Of a stretch of DNA of 64,000 nucleotides, positions 23,799 through 33,177 are shown one piece after another. The stretch's first letter is position 1; the number at the start of each line of letters is the position of its first letter. The stretch is taken from the NCBI RefSeq assembly GCF_018390735.1, contig NZ_JAHBCL010000014.1, positions 49,666-113,665 on the forward strand. The letters are read 5' to 3'. The position numbers and the translations under genes are program-made. The notes under the pieces are model-generated. The model worked only from the letters and a program-made list of their open reading frames with translations. It had not been told where the DNA came from and made no database searches. The stretch is from Fusibacter paucivorans. GTDB taxonomy: Bacteria > Bacillota > Clostridia > Peptostreptococcales > Acidaminobacteraceae.

Positions 23799-24932
23799 TT
23801 ACCCTGTCAACGCAGACTTACTGACTGCCTTCACCAATTCAGCCACAAAATCTCCCGCTTTCTGCATATCCTCAATATACACATACTCATCTTTTGTATG
23901 GTTGCCAAAATACCCCGTCGCAATGCCAATGGATGGTATGCCCTGTTTATTAAACCGATTGCCGTCCATACCGCCGCCGCTTGTGGCAAAAACGGGTTCA
24001 ACCCCCAACTGCCGCATTGCATTGGATGCAATCTGCGCAATTGGCGCCGCTTCTTCAATCCTAAATGTATCATATAAAATCTCTGTTTGAACCGTCACTT
24101 CTGTTTGATACTGCTTGGCAATCGCTTGGAAGCAATTTCCCATTTCTATTAAATACTGTTCGAGTTCGATTGCCTTTGTACTTCGGGCTTCGCCGATAAT
24201 TTCGGCATAGTCGCAAACGACATTGGTACTGGTTCCCGCTTGAAAAATGCCAAAATTTGAAGTCGTACAGGGGCTTATTCGCCCCTCCCGTATTTGACTC
24301 AGTGCAATTGCGGCGACTTTAATGGCATTGATCCCCTTTTCGGGTTCATTGCCGGCATGCGCACTGCGTCCCTTGACACCAATTTTGATCTTGCACTTCG
24401 TCGGCCCCTGATTAATGATGCGGCCAAATCGCCCCGGCGCATCAAAAACATAGGCCATCTTCGCTTTAAATCGGTTAAAATCTAGATACTGCGATCCCAC
24501 AACGCCGACTTCTTCACACACCGTTATGACAATCTCAACATCGCCATGCGGCATAGAGGATGCCGTCACCTTTCTTAGACCTTCCAATATCGCGCATATC
24601 CCCGCAACATCATCTGCCGCTAAAATGGTGTCGCCTCTGCTGACAATGATACCGTTTTCAGCATCGACAACGGGCTGAATGCAGCCATTATTTGCCACTC
24701 TGTCCATATGTGCTGAAAACAGAACCGCCGGTATGCCCGGGTCTCCTTTTAGCCTTGCAATAATATTCCCGGCATTACCATTGACTTTGGCTGCCGTGTC
24801 ATCTTCCGTAACTTCTAATCCAAGCACCATTAGTTTTTCTTTGATGCTTGCAGCAATCGCCTTTTCATTTCTTGACTGCACATTTAATGTTACGAATTCA
24901 ATGAATTCTTCAATCAATAACGTATTTGCCAT
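23799..24932 (-). CDS. M20-family peptidase, PepT-like tripeptidase
   Basis: 377 residues. Metal and catalytic residues of the M20 family are visible: F-S-A-H-M-D, A-A-D-D-V-A-G, the catalytic/metal pair C-E-E-V-G, Y-V-F-D-A-P-G, and the C-terminal G-Y-F-G-N-H-T. A dimerisation insert begins near G-R-S-A-H-A-G. The closest group is the PepT-2/tripeptidase-like branch. The ATG used is preceded by AGAGG and AGGG. Likely cytoplasmic peptide hydrolysis. Confidence 0.88.
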   Translation of the reverse strand: MANTLLIEEFIEFVTLNVQSRNEKAIAASIKEKLMVLGLEVTEDDTAAKVNGNAGNIIARLKGDPGIPAVLFSAHMDRVANNGCIQPVVDAENGIIVSRGDTILAADDVAGICAILEGLRKVTASSMPHGDVEIVITVCEEVGVVGSQYLDFNRFKAKMAYVFDAPGRFGRIINQGPTKCKIKIGVKGRSAHAGNEPEKGINAIKVAAIALSQIREGRISPCTTSNFGIFQAGTSTNVVCDYAEIIGEARSTKAIELEQYLIEMGNCFQAIAKQYQTEVTVQTEILYDTFRIEEAAPIAQIASNAMRQLGVEPVFATSGGGMDGNRFNKQGIPSIGIATGYFGNHTKDEYVYIEDMQKAGDFVAELVKAVSKSALTG

Positions 24933-25202
24933 CCCTATTTGCCTCTCGCTTAATTTTATGCGCTCACATGATTCTGCCGCTACCCGTTTCACTATCTATT
25001 GAATAGATTGCAAAAACGCCGCACAAGCATTAAAGCTCATCCAGCGTCATTTGTATCTGTCACAACATCATCTATCTTTACATTTAACAGCTGATGCTTC
25101 TATTGTATCAAAATCAATCCGTCAAAATAATGCCTTTAAAGTGTCTTAAAAGTCTACTGACAATGTGAGAGATCCTCAATCCTATTCTCAAATGTCATCA
25201 AC

Positions 25203-25838
25203 CTACTCACGCAGTTTAATCGGATGGCGTACCACGGTCTTTAACTTTTCAGGCGCCGTTTTGCGAAAATCGCTCAAGTAAATTTCGTGGTGAAACCGCT
25301 CCGGTCCAATATCAATTTGATAGCCTTGGGATTCGGCATACGCGGCCATCTTTGCCGTGGTGACCGGCTCATTATCAAATGGCCCTATGTGCATACACTG
25401 TACACAAATGCCTTCGTCATAGGTGTAGTAGGTTACTTTTGAAAAATCTTGTTTTTTCTTTGATGAGGCTTGCTCAATTGCCCAGTTCACATCCGATTCG
25501 CTTATAAAATCGGGAAGGCGAATGATACTGATCCAGTGAAACGCATCTTTTTGATCATAATCAACACCCTCAATACCTTCCTGCCACCAAAACCCTTCAA
25601 GCGGCGGCACTACATATTCAAAAAAATCATCAATTTTATGCGCGCCTTTATGACTCATTCGCAATGTATAAGCAACCGGATACAGCATGGCGATTGCTTT
25701 TTGGTACTCACCCTGTTCGTCATTTGGATTCCCCTTACCGCGCACCGCGATAAACTGCATTTTAGGAACGGTCACAATCGTCGGTGTTTTAGGCGGTAAA
25801 TACAACATTTTATATGCTTTCTTGAAATCATATGCCAT
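25203..25838 (-). CDS. GyrI-like small-molecule-binding protein
   Basis: 211 residues of the GyrI-like/SOUL-type effector-binding group: K-M-Q-F-I-A-V-R-G-K-G-N-P opening, then E-G-F-W-W-Q, and C-M-H-I-G-P-F-D-N-E-P with Y-Q-I-D-I-G-P-E-R-F-H-H-E-I-Y near the end. Domains of this type bind hydrophobic drugs in BmrR/TipA-like regulators; free-standing copies act as drug-sequestering or degrading proteins. GGAGG lies nine bases before the ATG. The promoter has a 19-bp spacer with dyad symmetry, as in MerR-activated genes. Confidence 0.82.
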   Translation of the reverse strand: MAYDFKKAYKMLYLPPKTPTIVTVPKMQFIAVRGKGNPNDEQGEYQKAIAMLYPVAYTLRMSHKGAHKIDDFFEYVVPPLEGFWWQEGIEGVDYDQKDAFHWISIIRLPDFISESDVNWAIEQASSKKKQDFSKVTYYTYDEGICVQCMHIGPFDNEPVTTAKMAAYAESQGYQIDIGPERFHHEIYLSDFRKTAPEKLKTVVRHPIKLRE

Positions 25839-25935
25839 TTTGGCAGCCTCCTTTTCTAAAGGTTTGTCACAGCTGTTAGAGAATTAACCAACACTTAGTT
25901 ATTTCATCAGCGGTCTATCGACCTCTCTTATTGTC

Positions 25936-25966
25936 AGTATAAACGCTCACACAGTTGGAGAGTCAA
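25936..25966 (-). promoter_or_regulatory. MerR-type promoter (19-bp spacer) of the GyrI-like gene
   Basis: Minus strand TTGACT (25961-25966), a 19-bp spacer with partial dyad symmetry (ACTCTCCAAC around a T to GTGTGAGCGT, about 7 of 10 positions paired), and TATACT (25936-25941). Overlong, palindromic spacers are the hallmark of MerR-family regulated promoters. Confidence 0.5.
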
Positions 25967-26000
25967 TACCCATTTTACAGCATTATAAAATAGAGCATCA

Positions 26001-26031
26001 AAAAAAGAACAGCGAACTGGCGATCTGCTCT
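26001..26031 (-). terminator. Terminator after the flavodoxin gene
   Basis: Minus strand AGAGCAG/CTGTTCT stem (one G-U pair) with a 12-base loop, followed by a T-run. It lies about 100 bases after the flavodoxin stop codon. Confidence 0.5.
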
Positions 26032-26130
26032 TTCAATACTGCATTTCTAAAGAATATACCAAAGAACCGCACTGTGCCTAATCGATGATGTCTCCATTCG
26101 CCACGCTTACGCACTGCGGCAATGTTCGAT

Positions 26131-26679
26131 TTAAAACGTCTTCTCTCCAGTACTCTCTCTGATAAACTTTAGCATTTCTGTTAAATTTTCTTCTGACACA
26201 TCATTATGACTGGACCTAAAAAAGGTTAAAAATTCTTGATCTTCTTTTGACAAGGAACCAGGATTTGCCGCATCCTTTTTCTCAATTGATTTTGCAACAT
26301 TTTTCAGCATCATGTTCAGGAAAAAGTTAAGCTTTTCAGGTGCAAAACCGCCTTGCAGATAGAAGAACGGAATCTGTTCATTGCCCTCTTTCAGATTTTC
26401 AGTTTTCAGATGATGGGTATTCTCAGCTGTTTGTTCATTTGCGCCGACGGCAAAGACGACCATTTTTTGTCCCGATTGCCTATGAACCTTTTTTAAAGCC
26501 GTCTTTAAACCAACAATTTTCGCAGCGCGAACCCAGCCTCCAAAAATAACGAGATCGTATTGACTCAGATCGCCTGCGTTTCCAAATTTAACAGCGGGAC
26601 ATTTGAGCGCGGCGGCAATCATACCCGCGTACTGCTCAGTAAATCCCGTACTCGATTTGTAAATGACAACCGCGTTCAT
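26131..26679 (-). CDS. Flavodoxin-domain protein
   Basis: 182 residues. The N-terminus has a flavodoxin-type phosphate loop, Y-K-S-S-T-G-F-T-E, followed by D-L-V-I-F-G-G-W and a second loop V-F-A-V-G-A-N-E. The C-terminal 60 residues are helical and lack known motifs. It resembles protoporphyrinogen-oxidase-like (HemG) or archaeal-type flavodoxins. It presumably binds FMN and transfers electrons; the partner is unknown. GGAGG lies seven bases before the ATG chosen. Confidence 0.8.
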   Translation of the reverse strand: MNAVVIYKSSTGFTEQYAGMIAAALKCPAVKFGNAGDLSQYDLVIFGGWVRAAKIVGLKTALKKVHRQSGQKMVVFAVGANEQTAENTHHLKTENLKEGNEQIPFFYLQGGFAPEKLNFFLNMMLKNVAKSIEKKDAANPGSLSKEDQEFLTFFRSSHNDVSEENLTEMLKFIRESTGEKTF

Positions 26680-26793
26680 ATAGGAACCTCCTTCAAATTT
26701 TAATAACACCTTCTTATATGTATAAAGCCCATTCGGCTAAACGCACCTTCATCTCTCATTTTGAACAATGCTATCCGGTGGGCATCCTGCCAA

Positions 26794-27927
26794 TTAGGCC
26801 TTATGTCTTTCCTTATCATGATACATCGCGGCATCTGCCTGTTTTAGGAGCGTTCGGATTTCAGAAGCATTCCCCTTGCTCATGCCCCTCGCGTACTCAA
26901 AGGGAAATTCAACTTCATTTCGAATGGTTTCAGAAAGGCAATCCATTTTTCTAAACTTGTCAAAAAGCCATGTGTCACTACCATTTTCAGCAATCACGAC
27001 AAACTCATCACCGCCAATTCTGAAAATCGATTCATCGGAATCAAATACAGCGGTCAGCAGATAGCCAAACTTTTGAATCAACGCATCTCCTGCATGATGA
27101 CCGATTTCATCGTTCACATGTTTAAGATTATCAATATCAAGCGACACACAGATAATCCCTTTGTTCAAATCATTTCTAAGATCCTCTAAATAAGCTTCAA
27201 AGGCATTTCTATTTTTCACACCTGTCAGACGGTCGACATAAGCCATGTCGTAATACACTTGGTTTAACTCAAGTTTCATTTTTAAGTTTTCGTTTTCCAT
27301 CTTTTCAATATAGACATTGATATTGCTTCTCGCTGCTTCGTAGAGTACTTTTAGAAAGACGGCAAATACCGCAATATAAATGAGAATGACCGGCACATAC
27401 TCCCTTCGCGTATAGAGTGGTGATGGATAGCCAACCAACACAAGGGTAAAGATGTAAATCAATATCGCTGCCAAGGCCATATTGCCCCACCCACGCGAAA
27501 CGGTTCGAAGCACTTCTAAATAATGATGGCGAAATTTAACAGCTCCCGCAAAATACAATGCCAAAAGCGTAACGGTAGCAACAAAGACAACCGTTGGGTC
27601 ATAGTCAAACGGAATACTAATACATCGTCCTAAGATCACTGCCGTCATCCCAATTAAATCCACAATGGCAAATGTAAAGACGAATCGCGCATCCCGATAT
27701 TTAGCCATCCATAAGCAAAAGAATAATGACGGGATCGAAAAGCACACACTTGACGCAACCGTTCTTTCGAATCCTTCTACAAGCAGTAGGCTGTACACAA
27801 CAAAACTGATTACACCAAAACTGATAAACAATGTGATCACTTTTTTCATATTATATCTAAAATCCATATGCATTAAGAACACAGACATCGTCGTTGCCAA
27901 AACCATAAAGTCCAATATTTTTTCCAT
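26794..27927 (-). CDS. Membrane diguanylate cyclase
   Basis: About 377 residues: six to seven hydrophobic helices in the first 200 residues, a short coiled coil (M-E-N-E-N-L-K-M-K-L-E), then a GGDEF domain with D-R-L-T-G-V-K-N-R-N and intact I-G-G-D-E-F. The membrane region is not a known 7TM class I can name. The start is uncertain: a TATAAT element at 27972-27977 favours the ATG used here over in-frame codons slightly upstream. Neither has a strong ribosome site. Likely cyclic di-GMP synthesis. Confidence 0.8.
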   Translation of the reverse strand: MEKILDFMVLATTMSVFLMHMDFRYNMKKVITLFISFGVISFVVYSLLLVEGFERTVASSVCFSIPSLFFCLWMAKYRDARFVFTFAIVDLIGMTAVILGRCISIPFDYDPTVVFVATVTLLALYFAGAVKFRHHYLEVLRTVSRGWGNMALAAILIYIFTLVLVGYPSPLYTRREYVPVILIYIAVFAVFLKVLYEAARSNINVYIEKMENENLKMKLELNQVYYDMAYVDRLTGVKNRNAFEAYLEDLRNDLNKGIICVSLDIDNLKHVNDEIGHHAGDALIQKFGYLLTAVFDSDESIFRIGGDEFVVIAENGSDTWLFDKFRKMDCLSETIRNEVEFPFEYARGMSKGNASEIRTLLKQADAAMYHDKERHKA

Positions 27928-28097
27928 CTTTACACGCTCATTCAGGTGTTTGTCTTGCATTGTCAAACACGATTATACATTAAATGCATCCATCATCCTA
28001 CGTTTCTATTTTAACACAAGTTTACTGACATGTAGAGGCATACAGGCGATTTGAAGCGCGGTTAAATCACTTTTATTTTAAAAATATTATGCACAGC

Positions 28098-29345
28098 CTA
28101 TGCGGATCCGCGTCTTTCGCTTTCACGATACTGTGTCGGCGTCATGCCGTAATGGTTTTTAAACACGGCATAGAAATTGGACATGCTGTTAAAACCACAT
28201 GCCATTGCAATTTCCAAAACTGTCATATCGGTTTCTTGCAAAGCCTGTGCCGCCGCCTCTAGCTGCTTTTCGCATACATAGGCTCGCGGTGATACATCGT
28301 AATGCATTTTAAAGTATTTGGCAACTGAACTGTCTATTCTCTTTAGATAGGCATCAATGGCAGAGTGATCTGTATAATGATCCTCTATAAACCGTTTAAC
28401 TTCCCGAGTCAATGCTCTATTGGGATTATAGGCGATATGCGCCGCACCACAGCGCTTGCATGCACGGTAACCACTCGCTTCCGCTGCCTGCGGCGTTTCA
28501 AAGAAGACTATATTTTTCCGAAGTGGTATTTTGGATTTGCAGGAAGGGACACAATAAACGCGGGTACTCTTCACGCCATACCAAAAGACGCCGTCATATG
28601 CCGCATCGCGATTCACCACTGCTTCCCATTTATGATCGTCTGCCACCGATGCGTGTGCAATTTGATCTGATGGAACCAGATCACACTCGATCACGCGCTC
28701 TGAACAGTAACTTTTCAGTTTTTCCGGTGCAATAATTTTGATAAATCCCCGTTCTTTTTCAATCACGTGGACGCGAATCAGGAACGACAAATATTTACTC
28801 AAGTTCGTCCGGTTCAGTCCGACAAAGGACTGCAAATCCTTTGTGGAAAATTCAAATCGAACGTGACCCGTATTTTCAAAATAAGTATAGAGAAATGTCG
28901 CCACTTTCTCAAGACCGCTGTCAAAGGTTTGACTTTCCACTTCGTGCGTCAGCAGATGCACGAGCTGCCACGTATTTTTATAGAGTGCTTTGAAGAGCAT
29001 TGGCGATTGGTCTAAGCTCTTTTCAAAATCCGTTTTCTTAATTTTTATCACAGTCACATCACTGGTCGCCGTATACTGCAACAAGTGTGTAACATGAACC
29101 GCCTCCGGAATCATATAGGGTATAATGCTGCCTTCTCCGTATAAAGCCAGCTGCTTTTCTCTGTCCTTTTGAACAATCGAGAGCTTCACGGTGCCCGTAT
29201 TGAGATACATCATGCAGTCCCATGTCGTATGGGATTCAAAGATAATATCACCCGCTTTATAATGTAAAATATGATAGGACTGTTCAATAAAAACATCCCT
29301 AAACATTTCAAAATCTTTTGAAAAATAATACAACGGCGCTGACAT
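28098..29345 (-). CDS. Crp/Fnr - Ada zinc-domain - AraC fusion regulator
   Basis: 415 residues with three modules. Residues about 20-210 are a Crp/Fnr-like sensor barrel plus helix-turn-helix (D-L-Q-S-F-V-G-L-N-R-T-N-L-S-K-Y-L). Residues about 238-300 match the Ada N-terminal zinc/methyl-acceptor domain: W-E-A-V-V-N-R-D, then Cys265, Cys269, Cys296 and Cys299, where the first Cys in Ada accepts a methyl group from DNA phosphotriesters. Residues about 310-410 are a full AraC helix-turn-helix pair (V-L-E-I-A-M-A-C-G-F, F-K-N-H-Y-G-M-T-P-T-Q-Y-R). The start ATG has GAGGAGG six bases upstream. It could combine a metabolic signal with alkylation sensing; no repair methyltransferase is adjacent. 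Confidence 0.85.
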   Translation of the reverse strand: MSAPLYYFSKDFEMFRDVFIEQSYHILHYKAGDIIFESHTTWDCMMYLNTGTVKLSIVQKDREKQLALYGEGSIIPYMIPEAVHVTHLLQYTATSDVTVIKIKKTDFEKSLDQSPMLFKALYKNTWQLVHLLTHEVESQTFDSGLEKVATFLYTYFENTGHVRFEFSTKDLQSFVGLNRTNLSKYLSFLIRVHVIEKERGFIKIIAPEKLKSYCSERVIECDLVPSDQIAHASVADDHKWEAVVNRDAAYDGVFWYGVKSTRVYCVPSCKSKIPLRKNIVFFETPQAAEASGYRACKRCGAAHIAYNPNRALTREVKRFIEDHYTDHSAIDAYLKRIDSSVAKYFKMHYDVSPRAYVCEKQLEAAAQALQETDMTVLEIAMACGFNSMSNFYAVFKNHYGMTPTQYRESERRGSA

Positions 29346-29392
29346 CACAAACCTCCTCACAACACGAATCATTCTTTTATATGATAAACGAC

Positions 29393-29422
29393 AAAACGCC
29401 TCTTTGAACGCATCCAAAGAGG
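29393..29422 (-). terminator. Terminator downstream of the iron alcohol dehydrogenase
   Basis: Minus strand 8-bp perfect stem CCTCTTTG/CAAAGAGG with an 8-base loop followed by CGTTTTG, about 55 bases past the dehydrogenase stop codon. Confidence 0.5.
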
Positions 29423-29447
29423 TGTTGTCTTTTATTGCAATCTAACG

Positions 29448-29489
29448 GTTAGCCGTTAGCAGTTAGCAGTTAGCAGTTAGCAGTTAATC
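29448..29489. repeat. Tandem heptamer repeat (GTTAGCA)n overlapping a stop codon
   Basis: Six consecutive 7-bp units: GTTAGCC, four exact GTTAGCA, then GTTAATC. The alcohol dehydrogenase reading frame ends inside the array; its TAA stop is supplied by the repeat. Confidence 0.85.
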
Positions 29490-30646
29490 GTTGTCCCATA
29501 GTAACAAGCTGTCAGTACTTTTTTCATGTTTGCCGCATCAGTCTCTCTCGGATTGAAGAGGGTACATGGATCGAGTGCTGCTTCCTTCGATAACAGGTCT
29601 ACGGTTTCAAGAAACAGCTTCTCATCCACACCCGCTTCCTGATAGGATGCCGGAATGCCCAATGTCTTGTTGAGCTCGCGGATAGCCGCTACCAGCGCGT
29701 TCACTTGCTGCTTGCGGGTCGCACCCTCTAAACCAAGCGCCTGCGCGAGATCGGCAAATCGTTCTTCTGCGGCAATGGTATTGTACTCAATAACGTATGG
29801 TAACATAATTGCGTTGCAGCGTCCATGGGTTATATTGTAAATAACGCCGACTTTATGCGCCAGTGAATGGACAATACCCAGCAACGCATTTGAGAAAGAC
29901 ATCCCCGCCAAATCTTGACCGATATGAACATTCCTTCTCGCCAGTTCATTGCCTTTATAAGAAGCGATTAAATTTTCAAATACCATCTGCAAGCCCTTAA
30001 CCGCCAAAGTATCTGTTAAATCCGTATGTGCCGTTGCAACATAGGCTTCAACCGCATGTGTGATGGCATCCATCCCGGAATCGGCAATGAGTACCGGCGG
30101 CATTGAAAGTGCCAATTCTGTATCGACAATGGCGATGTCCGGCGTAATCTCAAAATCTGCGATCGGATACTTGATCTTTGTTGCATCATCCGTAATCACA
30201 GAAAAGGATGTCACTTCCGTTGCCGTTCCCGATGTCGTTCCAATGGCAACGAAGATCGCCTTTTCTCTTAGTTTCGGAAGGCTGTACGGCGTTTTAATAT
30301 CTTCAAACGTGAGTTCAGGATTTTCATAGAATACCCACATCGCTTTTGCCGCATCAACAGGTGAACCGCCGCCCAATGCGACAATCACATCCGGCTCATA
30401 AGCTCGCATGGCTTCTGCCCCTCTGTAAACGGTTGAAATCAGCGGATTGCTCTCTACTTTGTCAAATACTTTCACGGCAATTCCCTGTGCCTTGAGAATC
30501 CCCGTCAATTTTTCAAGGCTTGCATTTTCAATCATAAAATTGCTGCCCGTGACGATCATCGCCTTTTGATAACCTTTTAATACTTTTAATTCTTCCATGG
30601 CGTTTTTGCCATAATAAACGTCTCTTGGGATTGTAAAACGTGCCAT
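29477..30646 (-). CDS. Iron-containing alcohol dehydrogenase (butanol-dehydrogenase type)
   Basis: 389 residues of the Fe-ADH family: dinucleotide site A-L-G-G-G-S-P-V-D-A-A-K, T-T-S-G-T-A-T-E-V, and the metal ligands in D-A-I-T-H-A-V-E-A-Y, H-S-L-A-H-K-V-G and N-I-T-H-G-R-C-N-A. These enzymes interconvert alcohols and aldehydes with NAD(P)H during fermentation. GAGGAAATGAGATT precedes the ATG. It appears monocistronic. The last residues and stop codon lie in the heptamer repeat, so the extreme C-terminus may vary between strains. Confidence 0.92.
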   Translation of the reverse strand: MARFTIPRDVYYGKNAMEELKVLKGYQKAMIVTGSNFMIENASLEKLTGILKAQGIAVKVFDKVESNPLISTVYRGAEAMRAYEPDVIVALGGGSPVDAAKAMWVFYENPELTFEDIKTPYSLPKLREKAIFVAIGTTSGTATEVTSFSVITDDATKIKYPIADFEITPDIAIVDTELALSMPPVLIADSGMDAITHAVEAYVATAHTDLTDTLAVKGLQMVFENLIASYKGNELARRNVHIGQDLAGMSFSNALLGIVHSLAHKVGVIYNITHGRCNAIMLPYVIEYNTIAAEERFADLAQALGLEGATRKQQVNALVAAIRELNKTLGIPASYQEAGVDEKLFLETVDLLSKEAALDPCTLFNPRETDAANMKKVLTACYYGTTINC

Positions 30647-30962
30647 AATCTCATTTCCTCATCTTTCTCTGTGTCATTTTCTCTTTGCATGATGAACTGC
30701 CTTACATCAAATCTTTTACGGAAGTTGAAGCCTTATACTGCCAATTGCACAGTATTCGTTATGCTTCTAACACGACCAATCAACTGCGCATCAACAAAGC
30801 TTAATAAAATGATACCGATTTTTTTGAGCTGCCGCGTCCACAATCCACATTTTTAATTTTAGTATTTATGTCCTTTTAAGTACACTAGCCAAAGCCTCAA
30901 ACCGTATTCAGAAACTGGATGAGCTGCTGCTGATCGTTTATAAAATCTAATTACAATTTTTT
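30647..30962. other. Intergenic gap upstream of the alcohol dehydrogenase
   Basis: It must hold the dehydrogenase promoter, but no convincing -35/-10 pair or Rex-type operator was found. A minus-strand frame with protein-like text (R-V-R-S-I-T-N-T-V-Q-L-A-V) ends in a stop; I do not recognise it. Confidence 0.25.
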
Positions 30963-31000
30963 AAAAAAAGACTGGGACAATTCGAAATTAATTGTCCCAG
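30963..31000 (-). terminator. Strong terminator after the SLH protein gene
   Basis: Minus strand 11-bp perfect stem CTGGGACAATT/AATTGTCCCAG, 7-base loop, followed by TCTTTTTTT. It lies about 100 bases after the stop codon. Confidence 0.8.
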
Positions 31001-31100
31001 ATGTTTAGATTGCCATTATGCCAAATTGCCTTTTGTAGGCTTATTTACAAGCACAATAATCAAATTAATAAAGTAAATAGAACACATTTACAATCCAGTA

Positions 31101-33164
31101 CTACTTGATCACGTCCATTAAATGATAAATAATCACGGCAGCTTGTTCTCTCGTCAACGGTGCATCCGGTGCAAAACTGCCATCCGGCATTCCAGATATT
31201 AAACCAAGTTGTACAGCTGTTTTGACATAATTGAGTGCCTCGTTGTCAATGCTTGCTTCGTCCGTAAAAGGTTTAACTGCATTTAATGCCCGTAACGAAC
31301 CGACGCGAGAATCATAAGCCTTTATTGCCGCTACGATCATATCCTGTCTTGATATTGCCGTATTGGGATTAAATAAGCCGTCACTTGCTGCATCGATAAG
31401 CCCAAGGCTGTAAGCCGCCTCTACATAAGGCGTAAACCAATCCTGCGCACTACAATCTTTATAGGTTCCTTTATATGCCATTGGCTGTGTATCAATCACT
31501 TTTGTCAAAAGTACAATAAACTGTGCTTTTGTCAGCGTATCAGTAGGTTTATACATCTTTTCGAAGCCGTTGATAATATTTTTCGACGCCATCACTTCAA
31601 TATAATCCTTTGCCCAGCTGCCTTCTACATCTTTAAAAGTGATGTTGTTTTCATATAGGTTAAAGTAGTAATACGGTATCGGTTCGTGGAGTGCTACTGT
31701 AATACCGCCATCTTTATACATCCCGCCAATGCTTCTCAAGGTATTTTTCCCATTTGCATCGGAGTAGACTTGCACTTTGCGAAGATCAATATCTTTTAAA
31801 TCTGCATCGTTGGGATAGAAAGTAAGCGTTGGCCGATTATTGAATGGGCCCGCGATCAAATCATGCTCTGATAGATAAACTCTAACATCATAGGATGAAA
31901 CAAGTGCCATCTCTTCCGTGATCGCATCCGGATATGTTTCATTCATAAAGTCTTCTATCTCTTGTTTTGAATAGGTCGCAAGGTCATTTTTGATGTGAAT
32001 AGACAGATCACGAGTTGTCTTTTCCATCTCTGCAATGGCTGCGCTGTCAAAGTCGAATTTTACATAGTCTGTTTTAATCGAAAATACTTTACCGAATTCT
32101 GCAAACAACTTAATATTATCATAAATCATGACATTGCCATCAATATTGCCATCATACTCAAAAATAATTGCCTGCTCCGGTCTCTCCATAAGAGCATGAA
32201 AATCGATATTGTCTGTAACGAACGGTAAACGACTTACTTTTACGACATATGGCGCTGCCTTTGCTGGTTCATCAGTTATTATAGGCTCATCAACCGCTGC
32301 TGGCTCATCGGTTTCTGCTGGCTCGACAGTCTCATTTGGATCATTGACAAATGCGATATTCTTTGCCGTCAACACCATGTCGCCATCATGGAAGCTGAAG
32401 ATCATATCATAGATGCCCGAATTTAAATCTTCAAAATGTAGGGGATTATTGCTTCGTCCAAAGCGTGCTTCCAAAGCAATATTGCCGTTTTCATCAATAT
32501 ACTGATAATCACAACCGCCGCCAGGACCCATGACAAAGAATTCGTTGATGGGCACATCATCGCCAAAACAAATATCAAAGAGCGCTTCAAAGGATGGTCT
32601 CTCTGGCATTAAAACATTTGGCGTTTTTGCTTTTAAATAGTATGCCGCATCAAAGTGATAGTCACCCTTTAATGACATATTAATTCCCGTGTTCCCCATC
32701 ACATTTACTACACCGACATGATCAATGATTAAGTCCGGCGTATAATAAATCTTGGTCGTTTGACCGCTGCTTACCGTCACACCTGCATCTAAGCCATTTT
32801 CAAACATAATCATCGCCATGTCATCCATAACATGCATTTTCGGTCCAATGACGATTTCAGTTTCTGAAAGCTCTGACGTATTAAACCGCAGCTCATTATC
32901 CCCTATCGTAAGCGTCATCTCCTGTGAAAGGCAGTAAACGATGCGATCATTTTCCGTTTTTATCAAAACAGTGGCATTCCCCGCTTTGTTCAGCTCACCG
33001 GGTTCTCCATAACTGCCATCTGCATTCATATATCTAACCATCATATCTTTCGTGACGAGTTCCTGCCCATCTAAGTATACCGTTAGTGATACATCTTCCG
33101 CTGCAAATGCCGCGGATATTGTCAATACAATGCATAGTGAAATAAATAATGCGATCTTTTTCAT
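31101..33164 (-). CDS. Secreted surface protein with three C-terminal SLH domains
   Basis: 687 residues: a signal peptide ending near A-A-F-A-A-E, a beta-rich region with no family I recognise, an acidic Glu-Pro-Thr-Asp linker around 275-305, a second beta-rich region, and three SLH repeats at 510-687 (F-K-D-V-E-G-S-W-A-K, W-F-T-P-Y-V-E-A-A, and the third with S-G-M-P-D-G-S-F-A-P). SLH domains bind pyruvylated secondary wall polymer, so the protein should be wall-attached. GGAGGG lies before the chosen ATG. It begins 13 bases after the small protein gene, as part of a transcription unit that also includes the kinase gene. Confidence 0.88.
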   Translation of the reverse strand: MKKIALFISLCIVLTISAAFAAEDVSLTVYLDGQELVTKDMMVRYMNADGSYGEPGELNKAGNATVLIKTENDRIVYCLSQEMTLTIGDNELRFNTSELSETEIVIGPKMHVMDDMAMIMFENGLDAGVTVSSGQTTKIYYTPDLIIDHVGVVNVMGNTGINMSLKGDYHFDAAYYLKAKTPNVLMPERPSFEALFDICFGDDVPINEFFVMGPGGGCDYQYIDENGNIALEARFGRSNNPLHFEDLNSGIYDMIFSFHDGDMVLTAKNIAFVNDPNETVEPAETDEPAAVDEPIITDEPAKAAPYVVKVSRLPFVTDNIDFHALMERPEQAIIFEYDGNIDGNVMIYDNIKLFAEFGKVFSIKTDYVKFDFDSAAIAEMEKTTRDLSIHIKNDLATYSKQEIEDFMNETYPDAITEEMALVSSYDVRVYLSEHDLIAGPFNNRPTLTFYPNDADLKDIDLRKVQVYSDANGKNTLRSIGGMYKDGGITVALHEPIPYYYFNLYENNITFKDVEGSWAKDYIEVMASKNIINGFEKMYKPTDTLTKAQFIVLLTKVIDTQPMAYKGTYKDCSAQDWFTPYVEAAYSLGLIDAASDGLFNPNTAISRQDMIVAAIKAYDSRVGSLRALNAVKPFTDEASIDNEALNYVKTAVQLGLISGMPDGSFAPDAPLTREQAAVIIYHLMDVIK

Positions 33165-33177
33165 AAAATTCCCTCCT

